Source: Clostridia bacterium (lineage in GTDB: Bacteria; Bacillota; Clostridia; Oscillospirales; Acutalibacteraceae). From it: a stretch of DNA of 45,577 bases. The notes under the pieces were generated by a model. That model was not told the origin of the DNA and ran no database searches. It was given only the letters and a program-made list of their open reading frames with translations. This document shows, one piece after another, positions 7,555-15,132 of the stretch. Within the stretch, counting starts at the first letter, position 1. The number at the start of each line of letters is the position of its first letter. The position numbers and the translations under genes were made by a program. Location: positions 1 through 45,577 of the forward strand of contig JAFQKF010000029.1 of the NCBI GenBank assembly GCA_017397105.1, written 5' to 3'.

Positions 7555-8424
7555 TCAGCCGATAATAATCGTGCCGTTTTCTTCTTTGACGTCAAACATA
7601 ACGGGTCTTTCCTTGTAGGTTTCGTTAGGTGAGTGGAGAATAAGGAACATTTTGCCGCTATAATCTTCAAATATCATGCCGTGGCCGCCATCGTTTTCAA
7701 AAATCGGGGCGGGGTGACTCCAGTTACCGTCGATTTCTCCGTTATCGGAAACGGCAACAGCCTGAACGTAACCCTTGGGAGTCATTGTGGACCAGATCAT
7801 AAGCAGGGTTCCGTCTGCCGTGCGGTGCATGAAAGGACCGTCTGTTATAAAGGTTGTGCGTGATTTGTCCGCCCAGTCGGGATATGATGCCTTGAAGAGC
7901 AGTATGGGCTCGCCTGCGGCGGCAGAGAGATCATCTGTCAGCGGCATGGCATGGATTTCGCCATCCTGCACCTGGCACCATTCGCGGCAGAAAACTATAT
8001 AAGGCTTACCGTTTTTATCGGTGTAGAAAGTACCGTCAAGGCATTGCCAGCCCAGGGGAGTAATTGCATCGTCGGTAAAGGGGAGGAACGGGCCCATAGG
8101 AGTATCGCTTACAAGAATCTGAGTTGCCCTGTTTCTTGCTTCTGAACGGAAGGTGACAAACATATAGAATTTTCCGTTGTATTTATGAACCTCGGGAGCC
8201 CAGATTTCTTTGTCCGCCCAGAAGTTTTCAGGCACGCTAAAGCATTCGTGGGCTTCGCTCCAGGTTTCAAGGTCATCGCTTACGTATACGTCAAGTCCCG
8301 TGGCGCAAACCCAGGTGGTTTCGCCTCTTGTGCCGTAAAGATAGTATTTTCCGCCTTCGCAAAGTATAAACGGGTCACGGATATTGATAAACGGGTCACG
8401 GATATTGATATCGGCAAAAGTCAT
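7555..8424 (-). CDS. Glycoside hydrolase family 43-like beta-propeller with a duplicated N-terminal catalytic motif
   Basis: This 289-residue protein has the five-bladed propeller features of GH43: RDPFIL at the N-terminus (general base Asp), WAPEVHKYNGKFYMF (blade 2), LDGTFYTDKNGKPYIVFC (central Asp region), a later TDGPFM and GGHGMIFEDYSGK (His near the C-terminus). GH43 enzymes act on arabinan or xylan side chains. There is no signal peptide, so it should act on internalised oligosaccharides. The N-terminus reads NIRDPFI twice because of an exact 21-bp tandem duplication (8366-8407). Only one Asp can occupy the catalytic position, so effects on folding or activity are uncertain. TAAGGAG lies upstream of ATG 8424. 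A terminator follows at 7514-7549. Confidence 0.85.
   Translation of the reverse strand: MTFADINIRDPFINIRDPFILCEGGKYYLYGTRGETTWVCATGLDVYVSDDLETWSEAHECFSVPENFWADKEIWAPEVHKYNGKFYMFVTFRSEARNRATQILVSDTPMGPFLPFTDDAITPLGWQCLDGTFYTDKNGKPYIVFCREWCQVQDGEIHAMPLTDDLSAAAGEPILLFKASYPDWADKSRTTFITDGPFMHRTADGTLLMIWSTMTPKGYVQAVAVSDNGEIDGNWSHPAPIFENDGGHGMIFEDYSGKMFLILHSPNETYKERPVMFDVKEENGTIIIG
8366..8407. repeat. Perfect 21-bp tandem duplication in the GH43-like gene
   Basis: 8366-8386 and 8387-8407 are identical 21-base units. In frame on the minus strand they encode NIRDPFI twice, so the reading frame is kept. Confidence 0.95.
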
Positions 8425-8489
8425 AAAGAAACGCTCCTTAATATGATTTTACTTAATTATATCAAAGCGTGTAATGTAATGCAATAAAA

Positions 8490-8518
8490 AATCACCCTAC
8501 CTGTGCGGTAGGGTGATT
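8490..8518 (-). terminator. Terminator of the large lipoprotein gene
   Basis: AATCACCCTACC (8490-8501) and GGTAGGGTGATT (8507-8518) form a perfect 12-bp stem. On the minus strand it is followed by a T-rich run (TTTTTATTG). Confidence 0.9.
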
Positions 8519-8530
8519 GATGTTAGGATG

Positions 8531-10723
8531 TTATTCGATTACTGCAAGATTAAACTTGGCAACGTTAGCTGCCGCCTGAGTCTTTGAGCCTGCAGGGGAA
8601 AGGCCTGTAAAGCTTCCGTCATCGGAGCAGGTGTTGCCTGCAACGGCAACGCTTCCGTCCTCAAGAAGGCAGGCTGCAAAAGCCTTATCGGAATTGCTTC
8701 CGCCGAGGGAGGTCATAGCCTGCTTTTTGCCGAGGGGACTTATTGTGTAAACGAAGATATCGAAATCGCCCTTGTTATCCATGGTATCAAAGTCACGGTT
8801 AACTGAGGTGGAGTAACCGACTACGGCAAAACCGGATTCGGTTTCAATAATATCTTCTATGACATCCTGCTCGAAGCCGTTGAACATTTCTTTCCAGTAA
8901 ACCTTGCCGTCAGACCTGAGCTTTATAACAACACCGTCGGACGTGCCGCTGTTGCCGCCGTTATAAACGCCGTCAAACGTACCTACGCCCGGGTTGGATT
9001 TTGAGGTGTATGAGCCGCCGAGGATACAACCGCCATCGTTTGTGGCGAGGATTGAGGTGAGCTTGGTCTGAGCGCTGCCCCAGAGAAGCTGACTCCAAAT
9101 GTAAGCGCCGCTGCTGTTGTATTTGATAACGATTGTTTTGCCTGCGCCCGATGTGCCTGCTGCCAGTGTTGCAAAGTCACCGTCAGCCTTGATTGCGAAG
9201 ATTGTTGCAAAAAGGTCGCCGTTGTCTGCGCAGGAAAGGTCGGTTGTTTCGCAGCTGAAGGATGTGCTGTAAGCCTTGCAGCCTTCGTCAATGATTGTAT
9301 CAAAATCACTGTCAGCATATTTTACGATAAATGCGGAGAATCTTAACTTGTCGGCAGCGGTGATTTTGCTGAAGGTGCCGTCACGTGAAGAGGTTTTACC
9401 GCCGACGTAGATTGAACCGTCGGGAGCTTCTTCTATAGCGTAGATGGAATCGTCACCTGCGCCGCCCATGGTCTTGACCCATTTTCTGTCGCCTCTCTTG
9501 CTGTATTTTACGATAAGGCCGTCAATGGTGTCAGAACAGGCGTATCCTCCCACAAGGTCGGGGAGGTCGGTAACTGCGGAATATCCGCAGGCGATGATTG
9601 AACCGTCGTCAAGAACTTCAACGCATTCGTAAGCGAGCATGTTGTTGCCCTTTATTTCGTCAATCCAGTCAATGTTACCCTTTTTGTCAATCTTTGCAAT
9701 GAGAGCTGCAGAATCTTTATCAAGAGTTGCGCCGACTGCTACGAAGCCGCCGTCATCCGTTGCAACGCAATCGGAGAAGGAAGCGGTGACGTTGCTTACG
9801 TTTACAATGAACTCGGCAGCAACGGAGGAAACCTTCTGAGTGGAAAGAACCGTGGTTTCCTTGGTGGTGGCCTCATGCACCGTAGGCTGCTTTTCGGTAG
9901 TGGTTACTCTGGGTGTCGTGGGTGCTTTAGATTTTGTAGTAGTGGTTGTAGTTGCGGCGGTGGTGGTAACGGTGGTGTTTACCGAGGGGGATTCCTCTGA
10001 ACCGAAAACGGATTCCCAGAAGCCCTTTACATCCTCCTGGTCGGCATTGATGTTGCCGAGCTCGCTTGAAAGCTCAGACTGCTTTTCGGGAGCAAGCTCT
10101 GCAGTGTTGCCGCTGAACTCGGAAACGTTTTCACCGAGGACGTCTTCAACAACCTTGCTGATTTCCTCAGTGGTTGCGGTAGGCTTTTTCTTGATTGATA
10201 CGGTGCCGTCGTTGGCAATAACAACGTAGTAGCCTTCTTTTTCGGCTTCGTCCTTGATTTTTTCAAGCTGTTCTTCGCTGAGGTCGGCAAGATTGCCCGT
10301 AAAGTTGGCAATATCGTCGCCGAGTACCTTGCCGGCAAGCTCGATTACTTCATCGTCAGAAAGAGCAACAAGGGGGACTGACTTTGAGATACGGATGCTT
10401 CCGTCATCGTTTTCGTCAATGGCGTAGCCCTTGGAGGAGGCGAGGTCCTTAACCTTGTTAAGCTGTTCTTCGGAAAGAGAGGAAAGGTCGCCGGTGAAAT
10501 CGGCAGCCGCATCTCCGAGTGCCTCTTTGACGAGAATTATAAGCTCTGTTTTGGTGAGCTCTACCATATCGGTAGGGATGCCCTGACTCCATGAACCGTT
10601 GCCTGATGCGGTGGAGGAGGTGGATTCCTCGCTGGTTTTGTCGCCGTTGCACGCAACAAGAACGGACATCATGAGAACAAGGCACATAAGCAGAGCCAAG
10701 CCTCTAACTGATTTATTCTTCAT
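8531..10723 (-). CDS. Large surface lipoprotein: triple helical repeat, Thr-rich stalk, beta-propeller
   Basis: This is a 730-residue protein with a signal peptide and lipobox LVAC, Cys25 lipidated. Residues about 54-115, 116-180 and 181-240 form three related units of about 60 residues, with a shared core of the type LG-x3-A/S-x-F-T/S-G-N/D-x3-L followed by EEQL-type helices. A Thr-rich stalk follows (about 250-295), then about 430 residues of repeated blades of the type DDGGFVAVG, DDGSIIACG, PDGSIYVGG, NDGGCILGG and ETESGFAVVG. This is the pattern of SBBP/PQQ-like propellers. The protein probably displays a propeller away from the wall; its ligand is unknown. AAGGAGG precedes ATG 10723. Confidence 0.8.
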   Translation of the reverse strand: MKNKSVRGLALLMCLVLMMSVLVACNGDKTSEESTSSTASGNGSWSQGIPTDMVELTKTELIILVKEALGDAAADFTGDLSSLSEEQLNKVKDLASSKGYAIDENDDGSIRISKSVPLVALSDDEVIELAGKVLGDDIANFTGNLADLSEEQLEKIKDEAEKEGYYVVIANDGTVSIKKKPTATTEEISKVVEDVLGENVSEFSGNTAELAPEKQSELSSELGNINADQEDVKGFWESVFGSEESPSVNTTVTTTAATTTTTTKSKAPTTPRVTTTEKQPTVHEATTKETTVLSTQKVSSVAAEFIVNVSNVTASFSDCVATDDGGFVAVGATLDKDSAALIAKIDKKGNIDWIDEIKGNNMLAYECVEVLDDGSIIACGYSAVTDLPDLVGGYACSDTIDGLIVKYSKRGDRKWVKTMGGAGDDSIYAIEEAPDGSIYVGGKTSSRDGTFSKITAADKLRFSAFIVKYADSDFDTIIDEGCKAYSTSFSCETTDLSCADNGDLFATIFAIKADGDFATLAAGTSGAGKTIVIKYNSSGAYIWSQLLWGSAQTKLTSILATNDGGCILGGSYTSKSNPGVGTFDGVYNGGNSGTSDGVVIKLRSDGKVYWKEMFNGFEQDVIEDIIETESGFAVVGYSTSVNRDFDTMDNKGDFDIFVYTISPLGKKQAMTSLGGSNSDKAFAACLLEDGSVAVAGNTCSDDGSFTGLSPAGSKTQAAANVAKFNLAVIE

Positions 10724-10849
10724 ATTGTATGTAACCTCCTTGTGGGTAATTCTTAATATAAGACCATGTAAATATTATCACAATGTATACTTAAAATCAA
10801 TAATATAAGATTAAAGTTAACAAAATTAACAAAATTTTTATAAAATCAT

Positions 10850-10878
10850 TTTACATAGTTCTTTATATGATATATAAT
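10850..10878 (+). promoter_or_regulatory. Predicted promoter of nth
   Basis: TTTACA (10850-10855), a 17-base spacer and TATAAT (10873-10878), 30 bases before the nth ATG. The predicted transcription start is about 10885. The upstream ORF start at 10878 overlaps the -10 box and is therefore rejected. Confidence 0.8.
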
Positions 10879-10907
10879 TGTATTATCGTTTAGTTACGGA
10901 GGTTTTT

Positions 10908-11543
10908 ATGACAGATAAAGAAAGAGCCGCCGCCGCTGTGGAGGCGTTGAAAAAAGAATATCCGGATGCAATCTGCTCGCTTGATGCGAAAAATCCTTTG
11001 CAGCTTCTTATAGCAACAAGGCTTTCCGCACAGTGTACGGATGCAAGGGTCAATCTTGTAACACCCGCGCTTTTTGAAAAATATCCTGACGTGCAGAGTT
11101 TTGCCGATGCGGATATTGAGGATGTGGAAAGTATAGTGCGCCCCTGCGGATTTTTTCATACGAAGGCATCGGATATAATAGAAATGTGTAAAATGCTTAT
11201 CAGGGATTACAACTCAACCGTGCCTGACAGTATAGAAGAGCTTACAAAGCTGCCGGGAGTCGGAAGGAAAACCGCAAACCTCATTGTGGGCGACGTTTAC
11301 GGCAAGCCTGCCGTGGTTGCGGATACTCACCTCATTAGAATAACAAACCTCCTCGGGCTCGTTGATACCAAAGACCCCAAGAAGGTTGAATTAAGGCTTA
11401 AAGAATTGCTTGACCCTGAGGAGAGCAACGATTTCTGCCACCGCTGTGTGCTTCACGGCAGAGCGGTGTGCGTGGCGCGCAGACCTGCCTGCTCAAGGTG
11501 TGTTATGGCTTCATTCTGTGCTGCTGCCTCAGAAAGAGGCTAA
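10908..11543 (+). CDS. nth: Endonuclease III
   Basis: This 211-residue bifunctional DNA glycosylase/AP lyase removes oxidised pyrimidines in base excision repair. The helix-hairpin-helix is LPGVGRKTAN, with the catalytic Lys in GRKTAN. The catalytic Asp is in VVADTHLIRI. The C-terminus carries the [4Fe-4S] loop with exact C-x6-C-x2-C-x5-C spacing (CVARRPACSRCVMASFC). The length is normal for the family. The start at 10908 is set by GGAGG about 8 bases upstream and by the promoter position. The last 15 bases overlap the end of the convergent small gene 11529-11798. Confidence 0.97.
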   Translation: MTDKERAAAAVEALKKEYPDAICSLDAKNPLQLLIATRLSAQCTDARVNLVTPALFEKYPDVQSFADADIEDVESIVRPCGFFHTKASDIIEMCKMLIRDYNSTVPDSIEELTKLPGVGRKTANLIVGDVYGKPAVVADTHLIRITNLLGLVDTKDPKKVELRLKELLDPEESNDFCHRCVLHGRAVCVARRPACSRCVMASFCAAASERG

Positions 11544-11798
11544 AAGAAAAGCGGCACTTGCGGCGGCGGCGCCTATTGCGCCTGCGGCTACGGTGCGAAG
11601 CCACATATTTATTTTGTTCTTTCTCAGCCTTGCAGCCGGCGGAATTCCTGCGCTCTGAGCAATAACCGTTGCCCTTTCGCGCAGATTGCCTTCGCTTACT
11701 GCGGAATATTCGGGCTTGATAAAAAACAAAACCTTTTCAAAGTATTCGCACTGGGTCTGCGTTACTTCCACAACCTGCCTGTTAACACCCTTAATCAT
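11529..11798 (-). CDS. Small C-terminally anchored membrane protein, unknown function
   Basis: This 89-residue protein has a soluble N-terminal half (about 1-55, MIKGVNRQVVEV...) and a single C-terminal transmembrane helix (about 64-88, RTVAAGAIGAAAASAAFLLA) preceded by RLRKNK. That arrangement suggests a cytoplasmic N-terminus. A strong AGGAGG site precedes ATG 11798, which is the main reason to treat it as a real gene. Its 3' end overlaps the end of nth tail to tail. I recognise no domain. It might report on or attach to the membrane, but no function is assigned. Confidence 0.75.
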   Translation of the reverse strand: MIKGVNRQVVEVTQTQCEYFEKVLFFIKPEYSAVSEGNLRERATVIAQSAGIPPAARLRKNKINMWLRTVAAGAIGAAAASAAFLLASF

Positions 11799-12089
11799 AT
11801 ATATATTTCCTCCTGTTACATTGCTTCCCGATTATTTTTGGCAGGGCAGGCATTTATTATTCCAAACAGCATAAAGGCAAATATACTCAATGTAATTTTA
11901 CCCCAAAAGGTGCCTGTGGAAAACTCTGTGGAAAATGTTTAAAACTTTGCCCGAAAGCACTTGAACGGTAAAGTTTTCCGCTTGTGGAAAAGTTTTTTGA
12001 AACAAAAAATTAAAATACTTTCTGTTGTAAAAGCTTTACATTTTGTCGTTTTCAGGCGAAAAAAGCAACAAAAATTTATACGGCTGGTG
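11799..12089. promoter_or_regulatory. Intergenic region with three TGTGGAAAA motifs
   Basis: TGTGGAAAA occurs at 11915-11923, 11927-11935 and 11983-11991. It is the complement of TTTTCCACA, one base from the DnaA box TTATCCACA. An AAAACTTT/AAAGTTTT inverted repeat lies between the second and third (about 11940-11976). The region precedes the OGG1-type glycosylase. The same 9-mer clusters upstream of mraZ. Confidence 0.55.
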
Positions 12090-12926
12090 ATGAGTTTGTC
12101 CGAAAATTTTAGAGTTGAATATATCGGTAATGACACCGTGATAACCGGTGCCTGTTTTGATGCCGCTCTTTGCCTTGACTGCGGTCAGGCATTCAGATGG
12201 AAGTGCGATGAGCACGGCATATGGAGCGGCGTTGCGCATAAAAGGCTGCTTGAGATTTATCAGGATGGCGACAGTGTTGTGCTTAAAAACACCGATAAAT
12301 CCGTATTTGAAGAAATCTGGCACGGTTATTTTGATTTACAAAGGGATTATAAAGCTTTGTGCGAATCCTTTTGCGAGGATGAAAGCCTCGGCAATGCCGT
12401 CAGCTTCTGCCCCGGTATAAGAGTGCTCAGGCAGGAGCCGTGGGAGGCTCTGTGCTCTTTTATTATTTCACAAAATAACAATATACCCAGAATCAAAGGT
12501 ATAATAGAGCGCCTTTGCGAATTGCTCGGCGAGGAAATCGGTGACGGAGTTTATTCTTTCCCGGAGCCTCGGGCGATAGTAAAAGCAGGGGTTGAAGGTC
12601 TTGCGCCAATAAGGGCGGGTTTCAGGGCGAAATACATATATGATGCCGCCTGCAAGGTGGAAAGCGGGGAGATTGATTTTGAAAAAATCGCCTCCCTTGA
12701 CCTTGAGCAGGCTCAGCAGGAGCTCATGAAAATCAAGGGCGTAGGTCCCAAGGTTGCAAGCTGCGTGCTGCTTTACGGCTTTGCAAGGTCGGATTCCTTC
12801 CCTGTTGACGTATGGGTGAAAAGAATAATGCAGGAGCTTTATCCTGACGGCTTGCCCGAATGCGTCAAGGGCAATGAGGGGATTGCACAGCAGTATCTTT
12901 TTCACTGGCGCAGAACTGCTTTTTGA
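12090..12926 (+). CDS. ogg: 8-oxoguanine DNA glycosylase (OGG1 type)
   Basis: This 278-residue protein has the OGG1 order: an N-terminal beta domain (CLDCGQAFRW), QEPWEALCSFIISQNNNIPRIKGIIERL, the helix-hairpin-helix IKGVGPKVASCVLL with the catalytic Lys, and the catalytic Asp in FPVDVWVKR. The enzyme excises 8-oxoG opposite C by a Lys Schiff-base mechanism. I use ATG 12090 because it fits the family N-terminus (MSLSENFRVEYIG); the upstream 43 codons are AT-rich and unlike protein. The ribosome site is weak (GGCTGGTG). The stop codon lies inside the -35 box of the next promoter. Confidence 0.92.
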   Translation: MSLSENFRVEYIGNDTVITGACFDAALCLDCGQAFRWKCDEHGIWSGVAHKRLLEIYQDGDSVVLKNTDKSVFEEIWHGYFDLQRDYKALCESFCEDESLGNAVSFCPGIRVLRQEPWEALCSFIISQNNNIPRIKGIIERLCELLGEEIGDGVYSFPEPRAIVKAGVEGLAPIRAGFRAKYIYDAACKVESGEIDFEKIASLDLEQAQQELMKIKGVGPKVASCVLLYGFARSDSFPVDVWVKRIMQELYPDGLPECVKGNEGIAQQYLFHWRRTAF

Positions 12927-12951
12927 CAAAACAGAAAAATTCTGCTAATAT
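12923..12951 (+). promoter_or_regulatory. Predicted promoter of the secreted two-gene operon
   Basis: TTGACA (12923-12928), a 17-base spacer and TAATAT (12946-12951). The -35 box overlaps the ogg stop codon. The predicted start near 12958 gives a leader of about 22 bases and supports the GTG start at 12980. Confidence 0.75.
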
Positions 12952-12979
12952 AACAAAAAAACACTCAGGAGGGACGCAA

Positions 12980-13840
12980 GTGCTTCACAATCAGTCATTT
13001 ATGAGAGTTATAAGCGCCGTTACAGTGCTCGTTATGCTTCCTTTTTATCTGCTTACTTACGGAATCGATCTGATTTCTGTTTCGGGCAGATGCGAGGAGG
13101 AAAGCAGCAATATAGTTGGAATAGGTGCGTATTTCCGTTCGCAGGGCGTTACTGCGGACGATGAGGGCAATCTGTATTTCAGTTCTAAAACAACCCTTGT
13201 TAAAACGCAAGCGGATGCAAGGGGCTTTGTTGCGGCGAATTATTCGGCTATTCCCGACGAGCTTGCGGATAATTACGGCATAAAGCATATCGGCGGTCTT
13301 AGCTACTATAACGGATATATCTATGCAGGGCTTGAGGACAGTAAGGTATGGGATCATCCCATAGTCTGCGTTTACGATGCGAAAACTCTTGAGGCTGTCG
13401 AGTGGTTTGAGCTTGATGACGAGATGCATACAAGGGGGCTTCCGTGGGTTTGCGTAAATCCCGAAAACGGCCTGCTTTATGCGTTTGACCATTCCAAAAA
13501 TCCCACCGCCGTTCTTGTTTACGATACTGCGGATTCAATGAAAAACGTCGGCAGGGTGGAGCTTGAAGAGAGCATATACAGCATTCAGGGTGCGGAATTC
13601 TGCAACGGAATTCTGTACGCCGCCACAAACGACGATACTCAGGCGGTTTACGCTGTTGACGTAAACACGGGCAAGAGCGAAAAGCTTTTTGACCGTAACC
13701 TTACCTCGGGCAGCGAGGGTGAAGGCATGACCTTTGTTGAAAAAGACGGTGAAACGTATCTGCTTGCAATGGATATGGGTCCGCTGTTTATAAACGCCAA
13801 CGTCAGGTGGTATGAATTTGAAGGGCAGGGTCTTGAATGA
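12980..13840 (+). CDS. Signal-anchored protein with propeller-like repeats
   Basis: This 286-residue protein starts at GTG 12980, seven bases after AGGAGG; longer readings would overlap the promoter. An N-terminal hydrophobic segment (about 8-30) is a signal or anchor. The rest alternates short beta motifs such as GVTADDEGNLYFSS, GLSYYNGYIYAG, VCVNPENGLLYAFDH, GAEFCNGILYAAT and GEGMTFVEKDGETYLLA, the pattern of an extracellular beta-propeller. No catalytic motif is apparent. Its stop overlaps the next gene's start (ATGA), so the two are translationally coupled and may act together at the cell surface. Confidence 0.78.
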   Translation: MLHNQSFMRVISAVTVLVMLPFYLLTYGIDLISVSGRCEEESSNIVGIGAYFRSQGVTADDEGNLYFSSKTTLVKTQADARGFVAANYSAIPDELADNYGIKHIGGLSYYNGYIYAGLEDSKVWDHPIVCVYDAKTLEAVEWFELDDEMHTRGLPWVCVNPENGLLYAFDHSKNPTAVLVYDTADSMKNVGRVELEESIYSIQGAEFCNGILYAATNDDTQAVYAVDVNTGKSEKLFDRNLTSGSEGEGMTFVEKDGETYLLAMDMGPLFINANVRWYEFEGQGLE

Positions 13841-14871
13841 GTAAGAAGTTAACAGTTATTTTAGCGGCTGTTGCTGTTGTGCTTGCGGCAGGGGCGGGGG
13901 TATCGTTTTTTGTGAATTCACGCTCTGAGGTGCCTGTTGACGTGCAGACGCAGTACAGTGCCACGCAGACTCACAGCCGGCAGACTCAGCTGCAGACAAC
14001 AGAGCAAGGCATTATTCAGGAGAGTGAAACCACGGAAATGACTCTTGCACCCGTACCTGAGGAGGCTGTAAGCACCGCTCACACCGAAACAACCCAGCCT
14101 GAAACAACTCAGACTGAAAGCACATCATTAATTCAGACACTGACCTCTGTGATTGATACGGTTAAAAATACCGTTTGCACACCTACTGATATAAGCGAGT
14201 ACTTTGTGATTCCGAAGGCGAAAAAATATATATCCGATTATCCCGATATAGATTTTTCCTCAATCAATCTTGCATCCTACAAATATAACGATACGGGCAA
14301 CTATTATTATACGGATGATAAGGATTGCTGGCAGGATAATTTCGGCTATTCTCAGGTCTACGATAAGCTTGCTGTTGTGGGGCATATGTATTACGATACC
14401 GTGAGGGTTGAGTTTGTTTATGATGACAGAGAGTGGCTTGTTCAGCTGTGGAAGGGTCAGTACGGCTACGTGTTTGTTGGTGCCGAAATAGGAGTTTACA
14501 CCCGTGAACTCGGCTCGGGCGGTACGGGATATGCCTGCGCAGATAAAGAGGATTGGCTCTATATGGAAATGACCTGCTTCTGGGATGTTTACGACGAGAA
14601 TAATTACGAGCCCGTTTTCACAAGGCCGTATGATAAATACTGGTGGTGCACGGGGTTTGTTCTCGGTTGGCTTGAGCACACACGCAAGTGTGACGAGCTT
14701 GAGCTTGTGGGCAGAATCACCTTCAAGGATGAAGCAATGGCGCAGGCCTTCTGCGAGGCTTTTGAAAAGAAGGGCTTCAGCCGCAGGACGGGCTATGATT
14801 TCAACAGCAAGGATTCCTTTGCAAAAATCGGCAGGGACGTTGCTTTCGTATGGCTTAATGCAGATGAATAA
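13837..14871 (+). CDS. Exported protein with Thr/Gln-rich stalk and DUF4474-like domain
   Basis: This is a 344-residue protein with an N-terminal signal anchor (about 5-27), then a long Thr/Gln/Glu stalk (about 35-105). The C-terminal domain (about 115-344) resembles DUF4474, with conserved-looking YDKLAVVGHMYYDTVRVEF, REWLVQLWKGQYGYVFVGAEIGVY and GFVLGWLEHTRKCDEL. The molecular role of DUF4474 is unknown; the family assignment is from memory of the pattern. No lipobox Cys is present, so it is probably membrane-anchored. It overlaps the upstream gene by 4 bases. A palindromic element begins four bases after its stop. Confidence 0.75.
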   Translation: MSKKLTVILAAVAVVLAAGAGVSFFVNSRSEVPVDVQTQYSATQTHSRQTQLQTTEQGIIQESETTEMTLAPVPEEAVSTAHTETTQPETTQTESTSLIQTLTSVIDTVKNTVCTPTDISEYFVIPKAKKYISDYPDIDFSSINLASYKYNDTGNYYYTDDKDCWQDNFGYSQVYDKLAVVGHMYYDTVRVEFVYDDREWLVQLWKGQYGYVFVGAEIGVYTRELGSGGTGYACADKEDWLYMEMTCFWDVYDENNYEPVFTRPYDKYWWCTGFVLGWLEHTRKCDELELVGRITFKDEAMAQAFCEAFEKKGFSRRTGYDFNSKDSFAKIGRDVAFVWLNADE

Positions 14872-14874
14872 TAA

Positions 14875-15123
14875 AAAAGGGGATGTAAAAAAGCGCAGAC
14901 CGCATAAAACAATAATGTGACAAAGGGTTCTGCGGGAATTAATATCCTGCAGAACCCTGAATTTTTGCTATGAATTTAAAAATGAAGAAAAAGCAGCGTT
15001 TTATGCTACGAACAAACTTCGCCGCTCGACGTACCTTTGTACGCCTTCGGGCAAGCATAACAAGGCTGAAGCCTTGTTATTGCTCAGTTTGTCCGTTCTG
15101 CATCTTTTTTTCTATCCCCTTTT
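14875..15123. repeat. Palindromic MITE-like intergenic element
   Basis: The ends AAAAGGGGAT (14875-14884) and ATCCCCTTTT (15114-15123) are exact inverted repeats. The complementarity continues imperfectly inward (AAAAAAgcGCAGA with TCTGCatcTTTTTTT). Inside are the stem GGGTTCTGC/GCAGAACCC (14925-14957), a GTAC-CTTT-GTAC hairpin and AACAAGGCT-GA-AGCCTTGTT. It has no coding capacity. It fills the space between convergent genes and must also terminate transcription. Confidence 0.6.
14925..14957 (+). terminator. Terminator-like hairpin inside the palindromic element
   Basis: GGGTTCTGC (14925-14933) pairs exactly with GCAGAACCC (14949-14957) and is followed by TGAATTTTTGC. It lies 54 bases after the stop of the DUF4474-like gene. 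Confidence 0.75.
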
Positions 15124-15132
15124 GGCTTTGTA

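Noticed and set aside
11961-12089. N-terminal extension of the OGG1-type protein
   Set aside because: The extra 43 codons lie in an AT-rich region with TGTGGAAAA motifs and do not match the family start.
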